Origin: Pelmatolapia mariae
Lineage: Eukaryota; Chordata; Actinopteri; Cichliformes; Cichlidae
NCBI RefSeq assembly: GCF_036321145.2
Contig: NC_086233.1
Location: 13,127,501-13,191,500, forward strand
Direction: 5' to 3'
Length of the DNA: 64,000 bases
Of this stretch, positions 14,201-26,200 are shown piece after piece. The translations under genes were made by a program, and so were the position numbers. The notes beneath the pieces are model-generated. The model worked only from the letters and a program-made list of their open reading frames with translations, was not told where the DNA came from and searched no databases. Numbering within the stretch: position 1 is the first letter of the stretch; each line of letters starts with the position of its first letter.

Positions 14201-17200
14201 TTTGGCTTTGCGTTTTGGAATGGACTCCAAACTGATGCGAGCAAAGCAGAAATCTTCTGTTCGCCCCCGTCTTCAGGGATGCAGTTTCTCTTTGCACGAC
14301 AGCGACCAGCACAATGCCTGCCCTGTCTGCCTGGGGATCATCCACGCTAGGAGAGCGTTGACGGAGCCTGAACCCTGTGCGTTTTGTCGCCAGCTCCGGC
14401 GCTCGATCCTGGAAACACGGGTGGCGTTTGTGGAAATAGTGCTGGGACGCTCGGCTGTTGCACGGCATGACCCTCTCTTTCCGAGTCTGGAGCCCTGGCT
14501 TCGTCTGAGTCCGAAGATGAGGATTATCCGGTCGATGTCCGCGCAATTTGCTGGGCTGACCACATGGAATATGTTGACAGGTTAGCCGATGACGAGCCGG
14601 AACCATGCAGGAGCGCTGACGGGCTTCAGCTTGGGTTGAAGCCTGCCAGCGCTCCGCAGGAAGACGATGACGTGCTGGACATCGGCCTGGACATTGTCGG
14701 AGGATGAGCGGGAGAGCTCATTGTCGGCCCAATGTGCCGCCACTGCTGTTGCGCTGGTCGGCCACGATGACACCTCTCTTTTCTCCCTGTTTCGCCGTAC
14801 TGCTGAGAAGCTGCAGGTGAACTGGCCCTCTCCTCCTCCAGCTCAGAAGCCGTCGCGGTTCACGGGTTTTTTCCTCCCACCGGAGCCCGCAATGGCCATA
14901 AACTGCCTTCCCATGTTCCCAGACTTTGTCTGCAAGCTAACAGCATCATGGGACAAACCTCTGTCTGCCCGCGTCACTATGCCCGGCTATGGACAGTACA
15001 TGGAGTTGGTCCTTGGCTGCTTATCTGGCCCTGTCCCATAACCATGGTGTCGGCGGCCCCGCAACTCTGCCGTCCAAGCACTGCAGATTCTCTGCTTCGC
15101 AGCTGGAGAAGATTTATCGGGCTCAGGCCTGCACTGCTCGCGCCATGAGCTCCGTCACCATGCTCCAGACGTACCAGGCGAGGTGCCTGGCGGAGCTCGG
15201 ATCGCTGGTTCCTGATGACAGCCTGCTGGCACCTCTTTTTAAGGAGGTCAGAGTTGCCACAGATTACATCTTCCGTGCGTCCCGCTGTGCAGCGCTCTCC
15301 CTGGGCAGAGGGATGGCTTCGTCAGTAGTGGTGCAGAGGCACCTGTGGCTGACCCTCTCTGATGTCCCGGATAGAGACAGAGCTGTATATCTGGATGCAC
15401 CAGTGTCTGCAGCTGGGTTATTCGGACATTCACTTGAAGCCATTCGGGCTAGATTCGATCTGAGGAAGAAGCAGACCGAAGCTCTGCACGACATCATTCC
15501 CACACGTCAGGCGAAGCCCAAGCCCGCAGCTAGCTCTCACAGGCCCGCCGCTCCTCTGCCGACTGGCAAGAGACCGGCGCCCACTGCTGCAGTGGGTGTG
15601 CCGCCAGCGGCACACCACACTCCCTGCCCCCTGTTCTTCTCCATAATCGACCACGATGCACCCTTGGGCATGGACGCGCTAGCGCACCAATGGCCACACG
15701 TGCTCCTGTATGCATTTCCCCCAGTGGAAATGATATCTCCAGTTCTAGAGGGAGTGCGTCGGCAGTCTCTCTCTCTGATTCTAGTGGCCCCTTGGTGGCC
15801 CACAAGGTCGTGGTATGCAGAGATAATCAGCCTGCTAGCAGCGAGTCTTTGGCAGCTTCCTCTCCGCAGGGACCTCCTCTCTCAGGCAGGAGGAGAAGTG
15901 GTTCATCCGCGCCCGGATCTGTGGCGCCTCCATGCTTACCTGCTGAGAGGTTAAACTTGATTGCTAAGGGTTTGCCACCTAGCGTGATAGCGACAATTCA
16001 GAGCGCTAGGGCCTCATCTACTAGAGGCTTGTACGCTTACAAATGGCAAGCCTTCGAGCAATGGTGCCAGGACGGCCACACTCTCCCATTTCAGTGCTCT
16101 ATTGTGGATGTTTTGACATTCCTGCAGGACCTGCTGGATAAGGGCCTTTCATTTTCCACAATTAAGGTTTATTTAGCAGCTTATAGCTCCACGGAGTTTG
16201 AGTTGCTGAGCTTTTGCTCCCCTCCTTTTGCATCTGAGGGGCAGAGGAGGATGCATTCTCTTTGTCCAGTGCGTGTGCCACGCACCTACATTGAGCGCAC
16301 TCAGAATGTGCGATGCCTGTGACCAGCTGTTTGTCTGCTTCGCTAATCCAAATAAAGGTAGAGTTCTGTCTAAACAGAGGCTGTCCCACTGGATTATAGA
16401 AGCTATCTTACTGGCATACAGCACCAAAGGTCTTGCTTTGCCCCAGGGGGTGAGAGCTCATTCCACCAGGGGGATGGCAACCTCATGGGCTCTTTTTAAA
16501 GGGGTGCCTATAAGCTGATATTTGTGCGGCAGCTAGTTGGGCATCACCGCAGACTTTTGTGCGGTTTTATCTGTTGGACGTTACAGCCCCTTCGGTGGCT
16601 CATACTGTCCTTTCTGCTGGATCTACCGCTCACTAAGGTGGTGGTGGTCCGATTCCGGTTCGGTGGCTGCTCTGCGGGGCGTGTATATATGTCCCATACT
16701 TATGTGTTGTACCGAGTGAATCAACTGAAAGGGAACGAATAGTTATGTCTATAACTTCTGTTCCCTTAAGGAGAGGAACAAGGTACAACACAAGGTGGCC
16801 CCACTGAGCAGTTTGGCTCGGTGAAGAGCGGCTATTGAACTGAGGGATGACTGTGATGACAGCGGCTATATGTGCAGGCGGGGCCGTGCGCGTGTCATCA
16901 CACGTCATCTGCCTTAAAGGCGTGAATAAAGGTTTCTTCAGCCAGGACACGCGAGGGTGTGATAACTCATACTCATGTGTTGTACCTCGTTCCTCTCCTT
17001 CAGGGAACAGAAGTTATAGACATAACTATTCATTAACACTATGGAGCCGCTGTTATTGTGGAAAGTAACAGTTGGTTATACATTAGGGATCAACCAATAT
17101 GGAATCATCAAGGCTGACTGTGGTTATTGGTATAATTAAAACAAAACTCTGGTATCATAACACAGGATAAAGTTGACCCTGAAATCAGATTAGGCCAAGG

Positions 17201-20200
17201 GCCTTAACGGGCAAAAAAGGAATGACTTGTGTTGGCCAAAAAAACCCCACAAAAACAAAAAAAAAAAAACACCCCACAAAATTTATGTGGCTCTAAATTA
17301 ATGAATCTGACTCTTTCTCACTGAAAGCCACTGGATTTTTTTTAACAGCCAGCCAGAGAAAAAAGCCATTTGACAACATGTCACAACAACCATTAATTGC
17401 AGCCACACTGTATTTACAGCTGACAAGGATGCTGACACAATCTAATATTCAAGTGTAAAATACAATTTATTCAGTGACTAACATACCTTCCCACAGGCAC
17501 GACAGTGATGCCGCCTTTTGGTAAAAGTGAACTTCTGATTGCACTTCATACAGTTGGGAGCTTCAGAGTCTGGCACCCAAGCAGGCTGTCTGTTCCCTAG
17601 CTCCTCCACTCCCTCCCTTTTGCAGCTCACTGCCTTGGCACTGTCTGTGGTAAACTCCCCAGGGTAAGGTGGGGGTTCTGACAGTTCATCATACACCACA
17701 CTGTAATCCTGATCCTCCTGAGTTGCATATGAAGGGTTAGATTCCCTAAAGTTGATGGAATGCTCATCTGTAATACTGGGGTTTATTGGTGAACGTTTTC
17801 CATCCTCTGCAGTACTTGGCACTGTTGTAGAAGCACTTAACGTCTGAGCCAGCTCCTCCTCTTCCTCTTCTCCTGCTGCTGGAGATCTTGCAGTTTGGCA
17901 GTGCAGCTGTTTAGGTCTTGCACCTCCATAGGAGGGTTGTAGATCAGGGCTACTGCTGTGCTGGGACTGGAAAGTGTTGCTGGTCAGAGAGCTTACCCCA
18001 GAAGAATAGTCTTGCCAAGGTCTGCAAGAGTCCTCTGATACTGATAGAGCACCAGGGTTAATGCTCCCCTTTGCAGATACACATATTGCTTGATCACTTT
18101 CTGGAAAAGGTAGACCTTCTAAGTCCTGTTTTACAAGCCCTTCCTCTGGAGCCCTGTTTGATTCTGGGAGAGATTCAGGATAAGAAACACCCTGTTCTGC
18201 TTCAGCATGTGCTTGCAGGAAAGCATCCAACTCCTCATCTGTAACCAGCAGCTCAGCCTGGTCGCTCTCAGGCAGGTACTCGAAACCAAACTCTGGAGGA
18301 TCTACTAGGCTGGTTTCTGAACAATTGATGGAGGTAAGATCTGTAGAAGCTTCAAGAAAAATCTGTTGTTGCCCCTCTGGAGACTGTCTGCCCTCTGCAA
18401 CCTCCTGGACCACAAAAGCAGGTAAAGCAGGTGCCTCCGGATGGGAAGCGGGTGCCTCCGGATGGGAAGCGGGTGCCTCCGGATGGGAAGCGGGTGCCTC
18501 CGGATGGGAAGCGGGTGCCTCCGGATGGGAAGCGGCTTCCTCTGAATGGGACTCTTCCTCCTTGGCTTCCAGGTCTGACAGGGATTCTGCCTCTGTGCTC
18601 TCAGATACATCTGCATCAATGCATAGCTCAGCTTCCCCTGAATCATCTTCTGTGGTCTTTGGGTTCACAAGAGCGCCGCACATGGACACAGCTATGGGTA
18701 AACATGACAGGGCTACCGGCTTGCTGTGTGAGGCTTTGGATTCCTGACCTGGAAGACACTCTGCCTCACATTCATCCAAGACTTCATGAGACTCATTCTC
18801 TTTACTAACTTTGATTGTTCTAGTTTTTTTAACACCATCAACAGGATCCAGATCACTCTGCTCCACAGAGTTCTCAACTACTTGGTCAGAGATATCCCCC
18901 CCTTCACTGTCCCCCTCCTCTTTATTAGCTAAGTCAGTAGCTATTGAAGATAGTGAATGATCTGCGGGATCACAGCTCCTTTCCACTGCTGCAGGGAGAA
19001 TGACATCAAGCAGACTGAGTGAGGCAGAGTATCCACCACTCTGCTGATGTAAATCTAGACTCAACAGTACCTCTCCATTCCCTACAAGGGTTTGCTCTTT
19101 TTCGGTGTCTCGACTATGGCATGCACCCTCTTGCTCTTGTCCTACTTCGGGGCTGTTAAAATCCACAAGCAGTGCTTCCTCTTCCTCCATTTGCTTTTCC
19201 ACCATGTCCAGCTTACTGAAGGCATCATGGCTACTGGACCTGGCCAGAATGGCTGAGCTTGTGTCATTCACAAGGTCACAGACAGGTTTCAAAGCTCTGT
19301 CTGGACAGGGAGGGGTAGAGCTTTTGGCTGACCTGCGATCCACAGACAACAGAAGGTCCACACCAGTGAGAGGCTGACCTTTGACCTCTCTATCAGTGCT
19401 GCGGTTATGGTTATGACTGGCAGAACCATCAGGACAGCTGGGTGTCAATCCATAATGAAGAGAATTAAGGTCCGGGAGGCTTGGTGGATTTGGGGACAGC
19501 TCTGTAGGTGAACACTGAGGGCCAAGTGAGGAGAAGGGGTACACAGAGGGCTTCAGGGAAACAGGCCTGCCTTCGTGTTCCTCTGCAATCCAAAATAAGG
19601 AAAACAGTTAATTCAATTACACTTGAGCTGTACTTTTGATACACTGGCACCGTCAATTCTGTTTTGCTAGATTTTTTTGGTGGTTTTTTTCCCCATCTGG
19701 TAATGTGCTTCTGGGGTCAAAGTTGTGCTGCTATCCGAACCATGAGTGCTAAAATACAAATACATGGTTATATTTACTAACTGCAAAAAATGCTAAGTTC
19801 TAACAAAGTAATTTGGTTACTTAGGCATCCTGTGACCCTCCAGTAAACAGACTACTGCATGCCAGTAACATGACAAATGAAGACAGCCATTTGTCTTCAT
19901 AAAGACAAATGTGTAAAACTTATTTAAATGTGCTAAGAGTACAAACACACTGCAGTTGTTGTTAGTTCTAGAAGAAACACCATTTTTGGCTAAACCTTGG
20001 ATGTTTGACAAAGTATCATTGAATCACAGGTTTGAGTATAAAATCCGGTGTCTCCGGATGGGACACGGCTTCGCCTGAGTGAGACTCTTCCTTCCTGGCT
20101 TCCAGACCTGACAGAGATTCTGCTATATATATTCTGCTATATGCACTGCCTGGCCAAAAAAGAAGTCACTGGGCACTATTGTATAGAATGAAAATATCAA

Positions 20201-23200
20201 CATGTTGCTGATAAGAGAAAATATTTGTCTGTAGGTACACTGATGAATGTGTATGTATGCATGTACATCTATGCGCGTGTCTGTGTGTAGATATAGATGT
20301 GTGTGTGTATAACGTATGCATGTTAACTTGGTGTGACAAAGGTTGTTAGTTTTGTAACACAGACCAAGAAGTTGCACAAAATGTGGTGTTTTTTTTAACA
20401 TCATCTCTTTTAAATATCTTGTTTCCCAAGATGTAAAGATTGTCTGATTTACTCTTTTTCGCCGCTTCTGAGCAGTGCTTACAAAAACAAAAGTTAGTTG
20501 GTTGCTCTTAGCAGTGAAAATACTGACAACTGTCACTGAATTACTTTAATGCTGAAGAAATGTTTAAAAGCAGAAGATTCTAATGCAAGTCTCTGCACTG
20601 CTGTCCCATTAATCTGCTGTATAAAAAACAAAAACATCAGTTTCTTGTGTTATCAGTTGTTAAATAAATCAAAACTCAGTATGAAAGACTTGATCTTTGA
20701 TACACATCTGTATTGTATTTGTTGACTTTTTATCACTGGCTTCACTTTAACACTGGGGGGAAAAAAAACTGCTAAAACCGCAGAAATCTAGGGCACATTG
20801 TGAAGCACTCCAAGTTCTGGTATGTACAGTTACATGTGTTGGCTGCAGATTGAGCAACTTTTTGTTCACAGATTTAAATGTCTGTATTTTAGCGAAAGTT
20901 CTAATTTCTCACTCCCTTTCCTGGTTCTCGTTATGAGTTGGGGTTTTTGCTGTTATTTTTTTAAATCATAAAAGCTATGCAGTACTGTACAACACATTGG
21001 GACGACAGCACTGCCATAGCTTCAAAAGTTCCTTAATCCTCTGGTTTAAAGGATTTTCTTTAGCATCAAAGTAATTCAGTGACAGTTGTCAGTATTTTTA
21101 CTGCTACCCAGCAACTGTTGATAATTAATTTGGCAAACTTTATTTTCCAAATTGTAAAGAAGTACAGTTTTAAACAATGCTTCTGTTGCTGCTACAGTGT
21201 AACTCAGTTTAATGCCGTAACCGGAACTGAGCATCAAAATTACCAATCAGAATAGGACACACACTTCACCTCCAAACAGTCAAAAGTCAGTCCAATCCTG
21301 CCGAGAACTACCCACGAGAGTGTGAAACTGCAGCAGACTCAAAGCAGACACTCTTGTGTTCACGATGGCTTCTTTCTGTGCGTGGCTGCTAGGTTCTCCG
21401 CATGTAAGTTATTGAATTTAAACACAGGGAATTTAATTGCACCTGTGAAATGAAATTATTTGCTCAGATTATATTTTTTCTCGCACGTGACTTTTAATAG
21501 TATAATAATTCCATACACATTCTTTGTTACTTGTGTTATCAGTTGTTATATATTTACTGAGATAAACTATAAAATGAATAAATCCATTAACAATGAATCA
21601 TGTCTATCCCTTATCAGATGTTACTGTCCATGTGATGTGTGACTGGTCTTACCACTATTGAGTTCAAAGTCATCTAGCAGCTTGTCCAGATCACATACAG
21701 CTGCCTTGAAGAAGCTGTCCATGCTGCTGTCCAAGGAAAGAGGCTTTTTATGCCCTACAGTTTCTGAAAACAAAAACAAAAACAAAAACAGGTCTGTTGG
21801 GTGAAGAAAGGATTACTTCAAATGTGGGATTGTTTTTCAAGTTCTTTGGTGTTTGGGTGGTGGAGTAAAAATCCACTTAACATGCCAACCACAGCTTAGT
21901 AAACATTTACTACACCAGTCAAGGACCTCGGTAAAGACAACAAAAGTGCAAATGCACATAACGCTGAGCTGCAAATGAATATCTTTAGCAGGGATCATCC
22001 CATTTAGTGGTAGATTGTCAGTACTCTGCACAAAGTGACATGACGATAGTGTGAAGTGGCTAAAATGAGCTGATAATGCTGTTGTTTGGAGGTGAAGAAG
22101 CAGAAATCTCTGACATTATAATCTTTATCACCTTAAGACACAGCAATTACTGTGTTCCATTAGTGTTAAATAAGCACAGTTTCATATAACACTAAAATTC
22201 CATAATTATGCTGCAGTGAAAATTTAGATATTCCTCTTTAGGAGAGCCCCTCTGGTAACAAATAAAAAAAAGAAAAGCAAGTATAAATAAGGAAAAAGAA
22301 TCAAAGTGGCTAACAGAAAAAGAACAAGGCTATGGTAGAAGCTACATTAGTAGGAACCCAGAGATTAACACAAAACAGTCAATGGAAAACCATAACAATT
22401 AATCTCCAAAGGTTGATTCTGTTCATCTGGACGTAGCGTTTTGTGGGAGAAACGTTTTGTCACTCATCCAAGTGACTTCTTCAGTCTCAGCTGACTGCAG
22501 GTTTCCCCAATCTTATAAACAGTACATTTGCATAATGACTGAAACCAGCCCACTGAAGGAACAATGGGCTGGGAGATCAGTTCCTTAATCTTAATTATGC
22601 AAATTCTCATGACCATTGATCAACAACCACTTGACCATTGTTGTTAAAGAGTGACGAAACGTTTCTCCCACAAAACGCTATGTCCAGATGAACAGAATCA
22701 ACTTTTGGAGATTTACTTACCTGGATGATTGAGCATGCATCAAGACATAACAATTATTATTCAGACATATGGTTTAAGTAGGCAATAAAGGGACTAAGAG
22801 TTAAGGAATAAAAAAGAAAGAAAAAAGGAACAGAAGTCACTACTGCAAGAAATAAGGACAAGGACACAGTTCTGTGTTACAGTAAACAAATAGCAATCAT
22901 GTGATCTACTGATGCCATCACTTCCATTGTTATTGTTTGTTGACTTTATTTCAAAAGTAAGTGCAAACTGTTTAATAATTACACTCAGGTCCATTATTTA
23001 CCATGTGGGCCAACCAGATTAATATTTGTGATAATAGGTGTGATAATTCAACACTTGAATGCAGTTACTGATCACTCGTGAAGTGTTGTTCAGTGTCTTG
23101 AATGCAAACTAGAGCAGGGCGATATGACCAAAAATATTTATCACGATATACATTTGAAATTTTGCGATAACGATAAAACTGACGATATAATTGACACTAG

Positions 23201-26200
23201 ACAAAATACTTAACTCCACAACTTTATTAGTGCAAAAAAAAGAAACCCATCAATGTATTTTCACTTAAACAAGCAGCTGTTTTTTATGTGCATTAAAGTT
23301 AAATAAAAATTTAACAGTGCAAATGCAAATTCCTTGCTGACAGTTTAACCAAAAGGCATTTCCAGTGGAAATTGACCGGCATATCCTCAGCACAACCATG
23401 TATAATATCCACAAAACTTAAAAAGAGGTTATACACACACAATATTATGTTGAAGCACAGTATGTATCACTCCGCGAGGCTCCTGCCTACGATAGCTGTA
23501 ATGCTCCGATCAAGCGGTGCGGGTTCGTAGCTTAGCAAAGTCGTACTAAAACATTTGACAGATTTTCGAGCGCCGTGTACCACATAAAATCGTTTCGAGG
23601 TCAGTAAACACAACCAGAATTCATACATAAGGCACACGGGGTTATAAGGTGCACTGTCGATTTTCAGAAAAATCAAAGGATTTTTCTGAAAATGTGACGT
23701 ATTTGTGCCGTATTTTCCAAAAAACACGGTAATAACGACGGCCCGCTAGCATGCTCTACCAAAAATAGTGCTTTGTTGTGTATCTGACAGACGAAAGCTA
23801 AACCAGTTCCACACCACTGAAGTTGCAGCATTTTTACAAACCAATTCTGGTTCATCCGTTTCATTCAACGATCCGCTTTCGCCCTTCTCATTCTCCGTTG
23901 CCGCCATACTTGAAAACAAAAGGCACTGCGCATGCGCGTTTTATCCATATTCTATCGTGATATTTCATTTTCTTATCCTTGCCCAACATTATACCGGTAT
24001 TACTGTGAACGGTATGATATGGCCCAGCCCTAATGCAAACTACTGAGGAGATGGGGCATTACTGTGTAGAGCTGAGTGTCAGCTGGAGGAGGTAAAGACA
24101 GCACTGGTGACATAGACATTAATCTTAATATCAATTAGTACATCATTGAATCTTGTACCAAATCATCTTGTATTATGAACAAAATAAGGTTGGGAGATAT
24201 GTAAAAATTTTCCAACCGACAATCATCAGTCCAATACCCGACGTTAGGCAATATAGTCACACAGGCACAGACTTTTTGATGGGCAGAGCAATCATCCACG
24301 AACTTATTTGCGCATTTAGAAAGTTTTGTTTGGAGGGAATATTTTACTTTCTTTTCTTGTTTGTTTCAGTATTAATATAGCTACTTTTTAGATTATGAAT
24401 TAATTAATGTATTTATTTATTTTCTTGAGATGAGCCAAATCGCCCAAAAGACTTAACATTTTATCGGAGATTTTTAACTTTTTGTTTAATTCTGTATTTG
24501 TTGTTTGGTGGAGTGTGTACACTGGAACAGCCTGTAACCATGGTTATAGTGGAAAAAAGAAGCCAGTTTCTCTTTGTTTCCCTCCCCAGCATTGTGGAGT
24601 TTTTAATTTAAATAAAATGTGGGGGTTCCTTTTCTGAACATAGGCTACTGCCTTTCTTTCTTTCTGTTATAAGTTGGAGTAAATGAATCGCTGCATTTGT
24701 GCGCACTCTGAGGAGGGTGCATTTGCTGGAAGCTGGAAGAGGGTGCTGTTAAAACAGTGCTATTATTTTTTCTGTTGACTCTTAGCTTCAACCAACATTA
24801 TTAGCAAACTTATTCATGGTCAAATAAATAAATAAATGAATCGCTCTTATAAAAACGATCAGCGAAAAGCCTATCATCGATAACTGATATATTCATCCAA
24901 TCGCCAAACCTTAGTACACAAGTCATTGTTTTCAGAGCAAGCCTCCATCTTACTTAGAATTTAGTCCAACATGAATTCAAAAAGCTGAGAGTGTATACAA
25001 ACCCGTATCAACTATGAATTGTCACCCTCACACAAACCAGTTTCACAGCCATCACATGATATGAACCATGTGAGTTCTGATGTCACTCAACTATTACTCA
25101 TTGTGATTTGTGGGTTTTTACACTACTTAATGACAACTATGTCTCGTTTGTGTAGCGCAATAGTCTATAGCTGAAGAGAAGTAGTAGAAGTAGTAGTAGT
25201 TCAGCTGTACTTTTACCAGACGGAAGCGATAAATGAAAGGAGAACTACGTGATATACAATCCTCGGGTAACTTAACAGGAACACCACAAGAAGGATACGT
25301 GTATGAATGATTCACAGTAGTGCTAAGGTACAGACTGGTAGTATAATGCAGTTCCCACAACTTCAATGTCTCAACTTAACTCATAAAGCTTATCACTACA
25401 TAGTTCTTAAAGTAAAGGTCCATGAACAAAGAAAAAGAAATAAATAGGGATGCAGCTATTGATTGTTTCAATAATTGACTATGCCATTGATTAACCAAGT
25501 AATCGGACAAGAAATAATAACAAATACTTAAAAGAGAAAAAATACTGGTCTTTCAAAATGAACTACTCATTGGTTTCCCTTTTAGAAATAGCAAAGCTTT
25601 AATAGTTTAACTTCATACAACATCTGCCAAAGAGTTAAACGTGTTCACTGTATTTATATACCCTATATTATATGTTTGAAAATAGGTCTGTAAGTACTGT
25701 ATCTTCTGTGAGGTAGATTAGGTGTGTGTTCTTGTGTATGTGTTTGTGCCTCTGTACGTTTAACTATGCTAGTAAATCAGTGAGTGTTTCTGTAAGCTTT
25801 TTAAATGAGTATGTGGTGGCTGCAATGAAGAAAATCAAATAAATCAACATTCTCAGAACTATGCTTAGCCCTGTGCTTTTATGCAACCTTTCCTGTCGCA
25901 GAAAACAGACATGACGATGGTACAAAAATAATTAATGTTTATAATAATTCAGTGTCCAAACCAACCAGCCCCAGGAATGGCCTGCTTTAAACACTGTCAG
26001 ACTAAGCTAATAGTCTCCATATCTTATTTTATCTTCTGTAGTTTTGCTGAAGATGTTTCACTAAACAGTGGTGGATAGGAGCAGACACTAATTTCACTTT
26101 TCTTCACGTTGGAGCTTTCTGAACACGTGGTTTAATTAAGGAATTCCACCAGCTTTTTCTCAGTAAATGTTTTTATAGTAATTACAGTAACAAGCTGACG

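Larger units (their letters stand above)
13847..17031 (+). mobile_element. DIRS-type tyrosine-recombinase retrotransposon, internally deleted
   Basis: Terminal inverted repeats of about 175 bp lie at 13847-14020 and 16845-17031; both share GAAGAAACCTTTATTCACGC (inverted on the right). A DIRS internal complementary region at about 16693-16800 reproduces the outer tips of both termini. Inside are a gag-like region with paired CxxC motifs near 14310-14390, a continuation about 14989-15640, a scrap of pol C-terminal sequence (about 15650-15860) and a tyrosine recombinase split over two frames (about 15950-16640). The recombinase keeps HSTRGMATSW and VRFY but the segment expected to carry its first catalytic Arg is missing, and the reverse transcriptase/RNase H core is absent. 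It is non-autonomous. Confidence 0.88.

Noticed and set aside
14175..14606. Open frames antisense to the DIRS gag region (also 15264-15805)
   Set aside because: They are GC-driven shadows of the DIRS coding strand with no family features.
18430..18534. CRISPR-like array
   Set aside because: Units are contiguous 21-mers without spacers, inside a eukaryotic exon.
17478..19544. Assignment to zfyve9 (SARA) rather than zfyve16
   Set aside because: The FYVE and C-terminal domains fit both, but the N-terminal MDSFFKAAVCDLDKLLDDFE, the GGARPKQL patch and neighbours ckmt2 and rasgrf2 fit endofin.
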